From: Desulfosporosinus orientis DSM 765
GTDB taxonomy: Bacteria > Bacillota > Desulfitobacteriia > Desulfitobacteriales > Desulfitobacteriaceae
Assembly: GCF_000235605.1 (NCBI RefSeq)
Contig: NC_016584.1
Span: 1,538,001 to 1,602,000 of the forward strand
Direction: 5' to 3'
DNA: 64,000 nt
Part shown: piece by piece, positions 9,413-17,900 of the stretch
How positions within the stretch are numbered: the first letter of the stretch is position 1
Layout: each line of letters begins with the position of its first letter
Program-made: the position numbers and the translations under genes
Notes under the pieces: model-generated
Database searches by the model: none
Told to the model about the DNA's origin: nothing
The model's input: only the letters and a program-made list of their open reading frames with translations

Positions 9413-9429
9413 AGGGGATCAATGGATAA

Positions 9430-9464
9430 GAAAGCCTGAACAAGGGGTATTTGTTCAGGCTTTC
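9430..9464. terminator. hairpin between convergent genes
   Basis: GAAAGCCTGAACAA (9430-9443) pairs perfectly with TTGTTCAGGCTTTC (9451-9464). No long T-run follows on either strand, so termination is likely but not certain. It serves the metallopeptidase gene and the CAP remnant, which converge here. Confidence 0.6.
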
Positions 9465-9467
9465 AAG

Positions 9468-9725
9468 CTATTTCCCTATAAACATTTGTACGAATACTTT
9501 CCCGTAGACGGGGCTTGCGACAATGCCAATAAAATCATAACTGGGGTTGAGTATATTCTGGCGATGAGCTTCTGATTGCATTAAGGCATTATGTGCAGCT
9601 TCAACCGATGAGTTGCCGGCAATATTTTCACCTGCCGTCTGGTAGCTTATACCGAACTTTTTCATCATTTCGAATGGCGAGCCATAGGTTGGTGACGTGT
9701 GTGAAAAATAATTGTTCTTAACCAT
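9468..9725 (-). pseudogene. CAP/SCP-domain (YkwD-like) protein, N-terminally truncated remnant
   Basis: Eighty-five residues that match the C-terminal two thirds of a bacterial CAP domain: MVKNNYFSHTSPTYGSPFEM, then AGENIAGNSS, then SEAHRQNILNPSYDFIG. Intact family members start with a signal peptide and a first helix ('...N..R....L..d..L...A...A.dM'). Here the codon two before the Met is an in-frame TAG and the homology stops there. Only MVKNNYFSH onward survives. I read it as a decayed gene. The intact proteins are secreted and often found on spores or in the cell wall. Confidence 0.7.
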
Positions 9726-9814
9726 ATCCTAATTTGCTGAAGTTTAACATTTATAGTATTATCAAATACTGCAATTAAATTACTTTTGCTAATAGATAAG
9801 GAGAGAACAGGTCT

Positions 9815-10207
9815 ATGCGTTTATGGCATGAAAAGCTTCTCCCTCATTTGCCAAGGCAGCAATTATTAGGACAACACAGGGAATGCTGCGCCCTTCGCGG
9901 CAATAGCTGGGGCAAGCCTCATTCCGTTGTGAATTATGTATTTGGCTACTCAAGAGAACGGCTATGGAGTTATCATGTACGGGTAATGAATGAGATGGAG
10001 AGGCGAGGGTACAGGGCAGATCGGGTTTGGCTGGATCCCGGATATCGGGGGAAAGCGGCGACGCCTTTTGAACCGGACTGGAATGAGATTCAGCGCTTAA
10101 AGGAGGAATGTGTTTCATCCTTTGTATACCCGGAGCACAATGACGAGTACCTGGCTGAGTGTTTAGAAAACCTGCGCAGCAAAGAAATTATCATTACTAT
10201 ATCTTAA
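9815..10207 (+). CDS. Pyr_excise-family protein (TIGR02328-like)
   Basis: A 130-residue protein beginning MRLWHEKLLPHLPRQQLLGQ, followed by HRECCALRGNSWG. This start is typical of the small Pyr_excise family, named after the phage T4 pyrimidine-dimer glycosylase (T4 begins with a similar T-R-I-N region). Most cellular members are uncharacterised; a DNA-repair role is only inferred. The ribosome site AAGGAGAG lies 10 bases upstream. A perfect terminator follows. Confidence 0.75.
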   Translation: MRLWHEKLLPHLPRQQLLGQHRECCALRGNSWGKPHSVVNYVFGYSRERLWSYHVRVMNEMERRGYRADRVWLDPGYRGKAATPFEPDWNEIQRLKEECVSSFVYPEHNDEYLAECLENLRSKEIIITIS

Positions 10208-10221
10208 TAGATAATGTTCAA

Positions 10222-10249
10222 AAAGAGGATGCACAAAAGCATCCTCTTT
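10222..10249 (+). terminator. terminator after the Pyr_excise-family gene
   Basis: AAAGAGGATGC (10222-10232) pairs perfectly with GCATCCTCTTT (10239-10249). Only three Ts follow. Confidence 0.75.
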
Positions 10250-10383
10250 ACAATTTAAAATGAATTTTTAGTTGTTACAAAGCCCTTTGAATATAGGCTT
10301 TTAGGAAATGGTTAGGCATCAATCAATGTCTCGGGAGCACTTGCTAATATGGCTTTGCATTTTTGTTCGCTCTCACTACATAT

Positions 10384-11064
10384 CTAGCCATTAGCTGGTT
10401 CATCGACCGGGCGGTCTAATTCATAGTACAGAACGGCATGGGCTTCATGGATGGTCCAGCCCCAGTGTTCCTCCTTAATAACTCTGGCTGCATCTTCCCG
10501 ATCTCCATTTTCGATGCACCGGATAAATTTGCTGTGTTCCTCCAGGCTGATAAGTTCCCACTCTTTAACGTATTGGCGTTTGGTGAAATCATAAAGGCGC
10601 TGTTTGGCAGGGGAGATATACCTGCGTAAGGTCATATTGGGGGATAATTTCAGAAAACACTCATGAAAGTCAAGATTCAGCTGATAATACTTGTCAAACT
10701 CTTCTTCATCTAGTGCTGCCAGCAATTCTTGATTGTAAGCTTTCATCTGTTGAATATCGTCGTTGGTAATTTGGTCAAATACAGAAAGTATCACAGAAGA
10801 TTCCAGTGATCCAATAATTTCATATAGATCCTTGATTTCTTGATTGGTTAATTTTTTAACAACGATTCCTCTTCTGGGGAGGATTTCGACAAAGCCTTCG
10901 CATTCAAGCTTGAGAATGGCTTCTTTTAAAGGAGTCTTGCTTATTTGCAGCTTTTTGCTCAAAACATCCAGGTGGATAAATGAACCTGGACGTAAATTTC
11001 CTTTTTTAATTTCATGACATAAGTAATTATAGACTTGCTCGCGAAGGGAAGTGGTATTAAACAT
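10384..11064 (-). CDS. GntR-family transcriptional regulator, FadR/FCD subfamily
   Basis: A 226-residue regulator. Residues 8-70 form the winged helix-turn-helix (LREQVYNYLCHEIKKGNLRP, then LSKKLQISKTPLKEAILKLE, FVEILPRRGIVVKKL). Residues 85-210 are an all-helical FCD ligand domain; the conserved metal ligands are seen in NLDFHECFLKLS and EEHSKFIRCIENGD. FCD members usually sense organic acids or sugar acids. It stands alone, with AAGGAGGG before its ATG. A perfect palindrome upstream (11096-11111) may be its own operator. Targets unknown. Confidence 0.88.
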   Translation of the reverse strand: MFNTTSLREQVYNYLCHEIKKGNLRPGSFIHLDVLSKKLQISKTPLKEAILKLECEGFVEILPRRGIVVKKLTNQEIKDLYEIIGSLESSVILSVFDQITNDDIQQMKAYNQELLAALDEEEFDKYYQLNLDFHECFLKLSPNMTLRRYISPAKQRLYDFTKRQYVKEWELISLEEHSKFIRCIENGDREDAARVIKEEHWGWTIHEAHAVLYYELDRPVDEPANG

Positions 11065-11095
11065 GAACGGCCCTCCTTTTTAGAACGTATACTGG

Positions 11096-11111
11096 ATCTG
11101 AAATTTCAGAT
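11096..11111. promoter_or_regulatory. palindrome upstream of the GntR regulator
   Basis: ATCTGAAATTTCAGAT is a perfect 16-base palindrome 32 bases before the regulator start. It is a candidate autoregulatory operator. Confidence 0.45.
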
Positions 11112-11176
11112 GTCAGATATAGAATATAGTATATCTGTATTAAGGTAAAGTAAAGAAGGCAAGCCTTCTAAAAGAC

Positions 11177-11206
11177 AGAAAAAGCCAGGAAATATTCCCT
11201 GGCTTT
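11177..11206 (-). terminator. terminator of xpt
   Basis: On the minus strand AAAGCCAGG pairs with CCTGGCTTT and is followed by a run of Ts (plus-strand A-run at 11177-11183). Confidence 0.75.
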
Positions 11207-11231
11207 GTTCCGTATTGATTTGTGAACGATA

Positions 11232-11807
11232 TTATTCCTTAAAAATAACCTGGCCGTCTTGTAAAGAATCGATAATGGCCAAGGACTCTAAATGTAACCC
11301 TTTTTCCTCGATTAATTTCCTGCCTTCTTGGAAGGTTTTTTCAATTACAATCCCTACTCCGGCAATCTCCGCACCGCTTTGAGCCAACAAACTGTAAAGA
11401 CCCAGCAGTGCACTGCCGCTGGCCAGGAAATCATCAATAATTAAGACTTTGTCATTGGGGGTTAAATAATCCTTGGATATTTTAATCAGATACTCCTGAT
11501 TCTTTGTATAGGAAAAGACCTTTGCTTCATAGACATCTTTGTTCATATTGAGGCCGGCATGTTTTTTGGCAAACACCACAGGTACATTATTAAAGTATTG
11601 GGCAGTGATACTGGCAATGGCAATCCCTGAGGTTTCGATGGTAACGATCTTGGTGATTTCCTTAGCTGAGAACCTGCGTTTGAATTCCTTGCCTATTTCA
11701 TTGAATAGGGCAATGTCTAGTTGGTGATTTAAAAAGTTATCTACTTGAATAATTCTATTGTCCGTGATTTTAGCACTGGTACGGATTTTATCTTTTAAGA
11801 GCTGCAT
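11232..11807 (-). CDS. xpt: xanthine phosphoribosyltransferase
   Basis: A 191-residue type I phosphoribosyltransferase. The PRPP-binding signature VLIIDDFLASGSALLG is at about residues 124-139. MQLLKDKIRTSAKITDNRII at the start and VVFAKKHAGLNM in the middle are typical of Xpt. The enzyme converts xanthine and PRPP to XMP in purine salvage. Length matches the family (about 190). The gene is single, between an upstream leader with a terminator-like hairpin and its own terminator downstream. No xanthine permease follows, unlike the usual xpt-pbuX operon. Confidence 0.93.
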   Translation of the reverse strand: MQLLKDKIRTSAKITDNRIIQVDNFLNHQLDIALFNEIGKEFKRRFSAKEITKIVTIETSGIAIASITAQYFNNVPVVFAKKHAGLNMNKDVYEAKVFSYTKNQEYLIKISKDYLTPNDKVLIIDDFLASGSALLGLYSLLAQSGAEIAGVGIVIEKTFQEGRKLIEEKGLHLESLAIIDSLQDGQVIFKE

Positions 11808-12127
11808 GATTAGTACTCCCTTCTCAAATATGAAAACACTCCCAAAGTCCTTTTAGGAGTGCGGAACATATATACTTTAAGTAATAATTATTAGGATAAC
11901 TTGTATATGACAAAAAATCAACCAATTTGTTAAAGCGTTAACCTTAACTGAAGAGAATAATAATATATTGGCCGGATAATGCTAATTGGCAGGAACGGGG
12001 TTTTCTGAGAATGCAGTATACATCAGCATAAGAAGAGGAGAAACCAACCATTTTGTCGAAGTATAAAAACCAGATGTTAGACCTGGTCCCAGTGATCAGG
12101 AGGTATTTCTAAGGAGGATATGGAAAC
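11808..12127. other. divergent intergenic region between xpt and icd, 320 bases
   Basis: The xpt side holds a hairpin (11838-11861) just before the gene; see the separate entry. The icd side holds a leader with a short ACCAG/CTGGT hairpin around 12069-12089 and two purine-rich ribosome-site-like tracts (AGGAGG at 12100 and 12113). No purine aptamer was recognised. Confidence 0.4.
11838..11861 (-). promoter_or_regulatory. attenuator-like hairpin in the xpt leader
   Basis: On the minus strand CACTCC pairs with GGGAGTG and is followed by TTTT, 30-odd bases before the xpt start. Its position between the probable promoter and the gene suggests transcription attenuation. The conserved purine riboswitch core was looked for upstream and not found. 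Confidence 0.45.
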
Positions 12128-13339
12128 GTGCAAAAGATTCAAATGAATGTTCCTTTAGTAGAAATGGATGGAGATGAGATGACCAGGATCATCTGGAAAT
12201 CCATTAAGGAAATTTTGCTTAACCCCTACATTGATTTAAAGACAGAATACTATGATCTCGGCCTCCAAAAAAGAGATGAAACAGAGGATAAAATCACCGT
12301 TGACGCTGCCATGGCTAACAAGAAATATGGAGTAGCCGTCAAATGTGCAACAATCACACCAAATGCTCAAAGGGTTGAGGAATATAAGCTTAAGCAAATG
12401 TGGAAAAGCCCTAATGGTACCATCAGAGCCATTTTGGATGGCACGGTTTTCCGGGCTCCAATTATTGCCAAGGGAATTCAGCCTTTAGTCCCAACCTGGA
12501 AAAAGCCCATTACCATAGCTCGTCACGCCTATGGGGATGTTTACAGGAATGTAGAGTATCGAGTGGATGGGCCAGGTAAGGCGGAACTGGTCTTTACCAA
12601 TGATAAGGGGGAAGAATCCCGGCAGACTATCTTTGACTTCCCAGGTAAGGGCGTTCTTATGGGAATGCATAACTTGGACAGTTCCATTGAAAGCTTTGCA
12701 CGCTCTTGCTTTAATTATGCCCTGGAAGTAAAACAAGACTTGTGGTTCTCCACCAAAGATACCATCTCAAAGCAATATGATCACAGGTTTAAAGATATCT
12801 TCCAGGAGATTTATGATCAGGAGTATCAAGATAAATTTGCAGAGGCAAAGATAGAGTACTTTTATACCTTGATTGATGATGCCGTTGCCCGGGTTATTCG
12901 CTCAGATGGAGGGTACATATGGGCTTGCAAAAACTATGATGGGGATGTTATGTCAGACATGGTCGCTACGGCCTTTGGCAGCTTGGCCATGATGACCTCA
13001 GTGCTGGTTTCTCCTGAAGGAAACTTTGAGTTTGAGGCGGCCCATGGTACGGTTACCAGACATTATTATAAGCATCTTAAAGGGGAAGAGACTTCGACGA
13101 ATTCCATGGCGACAATTTTTGCCTGGACAGGTGCCTTGAGAAAACGGGGAGAACTTGATGGCTTGCAAGATCTGGTTGAGTTTGCCAATCAATTAGAAGC
13201 AGCTTCACTGCAAACCATAGAAGCCGGAATTATGACAAAGGATCTGGCCCTCATTTCAGAGCTGCCTGATAAGAAAGTGGTTAATACAGAACAGTTCCTG
13301 GAAGAAATAAAACGGACACTGGACAAAATACGGGGATAA
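12128..13339 (+). CDS. icd: NADP-dependent isocitrate dehydrogenase, eukaryotic-like subfamily
   Basis: A 403-residue enzyme of the isocitrate/isopropylmalate dehydrogenase family, subfamily II, as in mitochondrial IDH2 and a minority of bacteria. Diagnostic stretches: [16 protein letters not shown] at the start, [35 protein letters not shown] for substrate binding, and [12 protein letters not shown] near the C terminus. It oxidises isocitrate to 2-oxoglutarate and makes NADPH. The start is GTG at 12128, with TAAGGAGGA 10 bases upstream. It is followed by a strong terminator and is likely monocistronic. Confidence 0.93.
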   Translation: MQKIQMNVPLVEMDGDEMTRIIWKSIKEILLNPYIDLKTEYYDLGLQKRDETEDKITVDAAMANKKYGVAVKCATITPNAQRVEEYKLKQMWKSPNGTIRAILDGTVFRAPIIAKGIQPLVPTWKKPITIARHAYGDVYRNVEYRVDGPGKAELVFTNDKGEESRQTIFDFPGKGVLMGMHNLDSSIESFARSCFNYALEVKQDLWFSTKDTISKQYDHRFKDIFQEIYDQEYQDKFAEAKIEYFYTLIDDAVARVIRSDGGYIWACKNYDGDVMSDMVATAFGSLAMMTSVLVSPEGNFEFEAAHGTVTRHYYKHLKGEETSTNSMATIFAWTGALRKRGELDGLQDLVEFANQLEAASLQTIEAGIMTKDLALISELPDKKVVNTEQFLEEIKRTLDKIRG

Positions 13340-13344
13340 TAATG

Positions 13345-13380
13345 AGCCAGCTTGAGCGGATTAAATGCTCCGGGCTGGCT
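13345..13380 (+). terminator. terminator after icd
   Basis: AGCCAGC (13345-13351) pairs with GCTGGCT (13374-13380), and an inner GAGC/GCTC stem sits inside the loop. A short T-rich stretch follows. Confidence 0.65.
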
Positions 13381-13495
13381 TTCAGTTTGCTGGGTTAGGA
13401 TTGAACTATTAAGAATAGAGATGTTAGAATAATACCAGAGGTGCAATTAGGGCAGCTGCCTGCAGGCACCAGGATGTTTTTCTAAGGAGGATATA

Positions 13496-14770
13496 ATGGT
13501 TCAATTAATGACGAATTGGTTTCAGAATTATGGGGTAAATGTCATTGCGGCCCGATACATTGCCGTTGGTATATTACTTGTCTTTATCGCTTTACTTAGT
13601 GTTGTGGCTTATTTTATCAGCCGAAAAATTGTCTTAAGATTTCTTTCTCTTGTTATCAAAAATAATAAGTTGCAATGGGACGATGTTATGTTGGAACGAA
13701 AAGTCTTTCATAAATTGTGCAACATTGTCCCCGCTATAATCTTTTATGTCTTCTCCACGGCGTTTCCTGGGCAGATGGCGGTCATAATTGAAAACTTGTC
13801 ATCAGCTTATATTATTCTAGCGGGAGTTTTAGTGCTGGATGCCCTATTAAACTCTGTTGATGATATTTATCGAACCTATGAGATAGCCAAGCATAAGCCA
13901 ATCAAGGGATATCTCCAAGTAGCAAAGATCATTATTTATATTATTGGCGGCATTTTAATTATCGCTGCTGTCATCGGTCAAAGTTCTTTATGGCGGCTGT
14001 TAAGTGGTATTGGAGCTTTAACGGCTGTGCTCCTCTTGGTCTTCAAGGATTCTTTGCTGGGTTTGGTAGCCGGGATTCAGCTATCCTCCAACGATATGAT
14101 TCGCATTGGGGACTGGATTGAAATGTCTAAATACGGCGCTAACGGAGACGTGATTGATATATCCCTAAATACCGTCAAAGTAGAGAACTTTGACAAGACC
14201 ATCACCACCATCCCTACCTATGCCCTGGTTTCAGATTCTTTTATTAATTGGCGTGGTATGGAGCAATCCGGAGGAAGACGAATCAATCGTTCTATTTATA
14301 TTGATGCAACGAGCGTCACCTTTTGCACTGACGAAATGTTAGATAAGTTTGAGAAAATACATTATTTATCCGACTATATTAAACAGAAAAAAGCAGAGAT
14401 AGCCCTCTATAACCAGGAGCATAATATCGATTCCACTCAATCCGTGAATGGCAGACGACTGACCAACCTGGGGACCTTTCGGGCTTATATTCAATGTTAT
14501 CTCAAAAATCATCCCCAGATACATAAAAGGATGATCCAAATGGTCAGGCAATTGCCGCCGGGAGAGTCGGGGATACCCCTGGATATTTATGTTTTTACCA
14601 ATCAAACAGAATGGGCGATTTATGAAAGCATACAATCCGATATTTTTGACCATCTCTTTGCGGTAGTTCCTGAGTTTGGACTGCGAGTTTTTCAGAAGCC
14701 TACAGGGTACGACATCAGTCAGCCTTTAAAGGATCTAAAAGACTGTCAGGAGAGCATCAAGAAGTTATAA
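13496..14770 (+). CDS. MscS-family mechanosensitive channel (YbdG-like)
   Basis: A 424-residue membrane protein with about five transmembrane segments in the first 190 residues. It then has the MscS pore and beta domain: FKDSLLGLVAGIQLSSNDMI, then RIGDWIEMSKYGANGDVIDI, then NFDKTITTIPTYALVSDSF. The large C-terminal domain makes it most like YbdG/MscM-type channels. These open under membrane tension in osmotic downshock. TAAGGAGG precedes the ATG. It is convergent with the UxaA-type operon across a shared terminator. Confidence 0.88.
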   Translation: MVQLMTNWFQNYGVNVIAARYIAVGILLVFIALLSVVAYFISRKIVLRFLSLVIKNNKLQWDDVMLERKVFHKLCNIVPAIIFYVFSTAFPGQMAVIIENLSSAYIILAGVLVLDALLNSVDDIYRTYEIAKHKPIKGYLQVAKIIIYIIGGILIIAAVIGQSSLWRLLSGIGALTAVLLLVFKDSLLGLVAGIQLSSNDMIRIGDWIEMSKYGANGDVIDISLNTVKVENFDKTITTIPTYALVSDSFINWRGMEQSGGRRINRSIYIDATSVTFCTDEMLDKFEKIHYLSDYIKQKKAEIALYNQEHNIDSTQSVNGRRLTNLGTFRAYIQCYLKNHPQIHKRMIQMVRQLPPGESGIPLDIYVFTNQTEWAIYESIQSDIFDHLFAVVPEFGLRVFQKPTGYDISQPLKDLKDCQESIKKL

Positions 14771-14801
14771 TAATTGCAGCTTCAGATTTCAGGTTAAGAG
14801 T

Positions 14802-14836
14802 AAACGAGCTCCCGCCAAAATGACGAGAGCTCGTTT
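14802..14836. terminator. bidirectional terminator between the MscS and UxaA-type genes
   Basis: AAACGAGCTC (14802-14811) pairs with GAGCTCGTTT (14827-14836), with T-rich sequence on both sides. Confidence 0.8.
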
Positions 14837-14842
14837 TAATCT

Positions 14843-16000
14843 TTAATAGGTAGGGGCAATTTTGTAAATACCAAATTCCCGGTACCCCAAACTTTCTGCT
14901 TTAGTTCTGCGGCCATTGGCAACAGCGATGATTTCTAGAAAAATTCGCCGTCCCACTTCTTCGATGGTTTCTTTGCCGGTAATGATAGGAGAAGCATCCA
15001 CATCCATGTTGTCCTCCATCATGACGAAGGTTTTTTGATTGGCGGTTATTTTAATGACGGGAGCTATGGGGGAACCTGTGGGAGTTCCCCGTCCGGTCGT
15101 AAAGATGACAATCGTAGCGCCGCCGGCCAGCATGCCGGTAATTGACTCAATATCCTGGCCGGGGGTATCCATAATGTAAAGCCCTTTGCCTTGAGGAGCC
15201 TCGCCGTATTGGAGAACGTCTTCGATGGGGGCATGTCCGGCTTTATAGATACACCCTAAGGATTTCTCTTCGATGGAGCTGATACCGCCGGCAATGTTGC
15301 CGGGAGTGGGTTGTCCGTCCCGGATATCCACATTTAAAAATTTTGCCCGTTCTTCACAATCGTGAACGATTTTAAACAGCTTCTCAGCAACTTCCGGAGT
15401 TTTAGCCCGGCGGGCCAGGACATGCTCTGCTCCGATAAATTCAGTGGTTTCTGAGAGCATAACACTACCCCCTGCAGCAACCAACAAATCAGCGGCGATT
15501 CCTACAGCGGGGTTTGAGGCGAGGCCTGAGGTAAAGTCCGATCCCCCGCATTCAATGGCCAAGCTCAACCGGCTGATATCGACTTTTTCGGGCTGCAGAT
15601 GTGAGACTTGCCGAACTAAGCTGCTTATTTTTCGCAAACCTTCAGTTTCAGCTTTTAAGGTACCGCCTACTTCTTGAATTACCAAGACCTCAACCGGTTT
15701 GCCTGTGGCTGCAACTTCGGCGGCTGTTTCACGAATGGGAATTCCTTCGCAGCCCAGACCTACGACAAGTACCGCAGCCACATTGGGATTCTTGCCGAAA
15801 CCAATCAGGGTTCGGATAGTCTGGAGGTGGTCGGCGCCGATTTGACAGCAGCCGTGTTGATTCGGAAGGGCTACGGCTTCCGGGATTTGATTGGCAATAT
15901 TAGCAGCTAGGGTACTCGCACAAACAGAGGTCGGGATAACTAAAATATGGTTGCGAATGCCGACGCTGCCGTCGGGGCGGAGATAGCCTAATATTTCCAT
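14843..16000 (-). CDS. UxaA-family hydratase/lyase, large subunit (altronate dehydratase- or SuyB-like)
   Basis: A 385-residue protein matching the C-terminal domain of the UxaA/GarD family: GYLRPDGSVGIRNHILVIPT at the start, LPNQHGCCQIGADH, VVGLGCEGIP, and IECGGSDFTSGLASNPAVG. Together with the small SAF-domain protein encoded upstream at 16395 it forms the two-subunit arrangement known for (2R)-sulfolactate sulfo-lyase (SuyAB) and for split sugar-acid dehydratases. It probably removes water or sulfite from a hydroxy acid. The exact substrate cannot be told from sequence. AGGAGG precedes the start. Confidence 0.82.
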   Translation of the reverse strand: MEILGYLRPDGSVGIRNHILVIPTSVCASTLAANIANQIPEAVALPNQHGCCQIGADHLQTIRTLIGFGKNPNVAAVLVVGLGCEGIPIRETAAEVAATGKPVEVLVIQEVGGTLKAETEGLRKISSLVRQVSHLQPEKVDISRLSLAIECGGSDFTSGLASNPAVGIAADLLVAAGGSVMLSETTEFIGAEHVLARRAKTPEVAEKLFKIVHDCEERAKFLNVDIRDGQPTPGNIAGGISSIEEKSLGCIYKAGHAPIEDVLQYGEAPQGKGLYIMDTPGQDIESITGMLAGGATIVIFTTGRGTPTGSPIAPVIKITANQKTFVMMEDNMDVDASPIITGKETIEEVGRRIFLEIIAVANGRRTKAESLGYREFGIYKIAPTY

Positions 16001-16110
16001 GCGTTCTGCCTCCTATTGATTAGCAATAAGGTAGTTTTAAGGCTCTTGACAGATAGGATAAGGTTCAGTATATACTTTTTTAAGAATAAATGACTTGGGC
16101 CAGTTAAGTA

Positions 16111-16395
16111 TTAGTTTCTGCAGCCGCGCTGGGTCTCCATATTGTGTATATGAACGTGCTGGCCGGGTTTAATGGTTTCCGTTGCGATACCTATACTTTC
16201 GCCATATTTGATAATACCTTGTCCGGCCTTGATTTCTTGAATGGCGATTTTATGGCCGAGAGGGATGTCCTGCAGACATTGCACAGAATGTTCAGTTTGC
16301 CCTATGAAGAAATGAAGGGTTGTCTGAGCTGGAAAGTCATCCACCACTGTTGCCACATTGTCTTTAGAGTTTATAACGACGGCTTGTTTTTGCAA
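16111..16395 (-). CDS. UxaA-family hydratase/lyase, small SAF-domain subunit
   Basis: A 94-residue SAF-domain protein (VVINSKDNVATVV ... IPLGHKIAIQEIKAGQGIIK, YGESIGIATETIKPGQHVHI). It corresponds to the N-terminal domain of altronate dehydratase and to the alpha subunit SuyA. The start is TTG at 16395, with AGGAGGT about 8 bases upstream; no ATG is possible nearby. It is the first gene of a two-gene operon with the large subunit, which begins 110 bases downstream. Regulation is probably through the paired boxes in the divergent promoter region. Confidence 0.82.
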   Translation of the reverse strand: MQKQAVVINSKDNVATVVDDFPAQTTLHFFIGQTEHSVQCLQDIPLGHKIAIQEIKAGQGIIKYGESIGIATETIKPGQHVHIHNMETQRGCRN

Positions 16396-16542
16396 TGAGG
16401 CTACCTCCTATTGGTTAAAGAATTTGAACTACTAACTTTTAGAATATCGGAAGGAAAGGGGTATTGTAAATACTATTCAGGAAATTATTCGGGAAACTAA
16501 TAAACAATAGTAGGCATGACCTCCTATAATAGTTTATAATAG

Positions 16543-16581
16543 TGTATTATAAGATACACTTTTACTGTATTATAAAATACA
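16543..16581. promoter_or_regulatory. paired operator-like boxes between the UxaA-type operon and the HprK-like gene
   Basis: Two near-identical inverted repeats: TGTATTATAAGATACA (16543-16558) and TGTATTATAAAATACA (16566-16581). Half sites are TGTAT/ATACA with 6-base spacers. Centres are 23 bases apart, about two helical turns. They sit about 60 bases before the HprK-like start and 150 bases before the divergent operon. GntR-type regulators bind sites of this form. Confidence 0.55.
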
Positions 16582-16634
16582 CATACTTTGAGGAAAACGA
16601 GGAGACAAAACCTCAGTTTGGAAAGAAGGTTTAA

Positions 16635-17528
16635 ATGCTTACTGTCAACCATTTAGTTGAAAAATTTGATTTTGAGGTTCTAGCAGGGCATGTTGGCTTA
16701 GACAAATTAATTACTGAATATAGTTTAAAACGTCCCAGTGCTGAATTAGCCGGCTATTTAGAACATTTGACGCCCCAAAGAATTCAGGTTTACGGGCGGA
16801 CGGAGTTAGGATTAATCCAGCAGTTCAGTGATTCTGAGCGGCGCACAAAGCTGGCTCAAGTGATGCTTTCAGACGTACCTTGTGTCATAATTACCAGAGG
16901 CTTAACCATTCCCCTAGAATTTATCGAACTGGCCAGTGAGCGAAAGATTCCTCTTTTGACGACACCGCGTTCGACGACACAGCTTACTTATATGTTGATC
17001 CGATACCTTACTAACCAGTTAGCGCCCAGTACCGCGGTTCAGGGGGTATTGGTGGATGTTTACGGAGTTGGGGTTTTGATTACCGGCGAGAGAGGAATCG
17101 GGAAAAGTGAAGCAGCTCTGGAGCTTGTTAAAGGCGGCCATTTGCTGGTTGCTGCTGATGTTGTGAAAGTCCGCAGAGTTGACGAAGAACGATTATTAGG
17201 CAGCGCCTCCCAACGACTTCGCCATCTCCTGGAGATCCGGGGGTTAGGTACCCTTGATGTCACGACTCTTTTTGGGGATGGTTCGGTGAGAGATGAAAAG
17301 GTTATCAACTTTATTGTTCATTTAGAAGAATGGCAGCAGAATCAGGCTTATGATCATGTGGGCATTGACCCTAAAACACGAGTCATTTTAGGGATACCCG
17401 TTCCTGAAATATCCCTTCCAGTCAGTCCAGGGCGCAATCTGGCCACCCTTATCGAAGTTGCGGTTATTCAGAACTGGAATCGGAACTATAAAAAGCCTGT
17501 TTTCCCATCCTTTAGAGATAGCAAATAA
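16635..17528 (+). CDS. hprK: HPr kinase/phosphorylase-like protein
   Basis: A 297-residue protein matching HprK. The N-terminal DRTGG-like domain covers about residues 1-130. The P-loop GERGIGKSE is at about 150-158; the family usually has a Ser or Gly where this protein has Arg. The signature LEIRGLGTLDVTTLFGDGSV is the HprK C-terminal motif that follows the catalytic region. Known HprK phosphorylates and dephosphorylates Ser46 of HPr and drives carbon catabolite control. Here the gene is alone, divergent from a hydroxy-acid hydratase operon, rather than beside lgt. A specialised paralogue is possible. SD GAAGG is weak. Confidence 0.85.
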   Translation: MLTVNHLVEKFDFEVLAGHVGLDKLITEYSLKRPSAELAGYLEHLTPQRIQVYGRTELGLIQQFSDSERRTKLAQVMLSDVPCVIITRGLTIPLEFIELASERKIPLLTTPRSTTQLTYMLIRYLTNQLAPSTAVQGVLVDVYGVGVLITGERGIGKSEAALELVKGGHLLVAADVVKVRRVDEERLLGSASQRLRHLLEIRGLGTLDVTTLFGDGSVRDEKVINFIVHLEEWQQNQAYDHVGIDPKTRVILGIPVPEISLPVSPGRNLATLIEVAVIQNWNRNYKKPVFPSFRDSK

Positions 17529-17536
17529 TTTAATAC

Positions 17537-17590
17537 CATAAAAAGAGGGTGTAACGAAGATCAGATCTTTGTTACACCCTCTTTTTATGG
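17537..17590 (+). terminator. strong terminator after the HprK-like gene
   Basis: A 20-base perfect stem: CCATAAAAAGAGGGTGTAAC (17537-17556) with its complement at 17571-17590. The 3' arm contains a T-run. Confidence 0.9.
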
Positions 17591-17642
17591 GTATAAGGGT
17601 CAGAGAATTTAATCACAGAAAAAAATGAACAAAAATCAAGAT

Positions 17643-17900
17643 ACCTGCATTCTCTGATTGCCTTTTGCTTTCGTACAGCTGCCTGCCTTTTACCTAAGAA
17701 AAATTATATGGACATTATCTGAAATTTAAAGTAACAAAAAAAGACATGACCAATAAAGTGTAATAACCATAAAATGGAATGGAATAGTAGTGCATATTAG
17801 TGAAGTTATTAGCTTGCTCGAGAATCAAAATTGGATACAAATCTTAAAGTTGTTAAATCCATTAAAACTCTAAAGAAAAGGGAGGTAAGGCAACAAGATA
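17643..17900 (+). repeat. upstream leader of propeller gene 1 (repeat copy A)
   Basis: This 258-base non-coding leader is repeated with high identity at 20512-20777. Shared blocks include GCATTCTCTGATTGCCTTTT, AGTAGTGCATATTAGT, TTAGCTTGCTCGAGAATCA and AACTCTAAAGAAAAGGGAGG directly before each start. It must contain the promoter. No sigma-factor consensus could be assigned with confidence. Conservation of the whole block shows that the duplication copied the regulatory region along with the gene. Confidence 0.8.

Noticed and set aside
11860-12000. Purine riboswitch upstream of xpt
   Set aside because: The conserved aptamer core (TATA...TAC...CTAC/CGAC pattern) could not be found on the minus strand.
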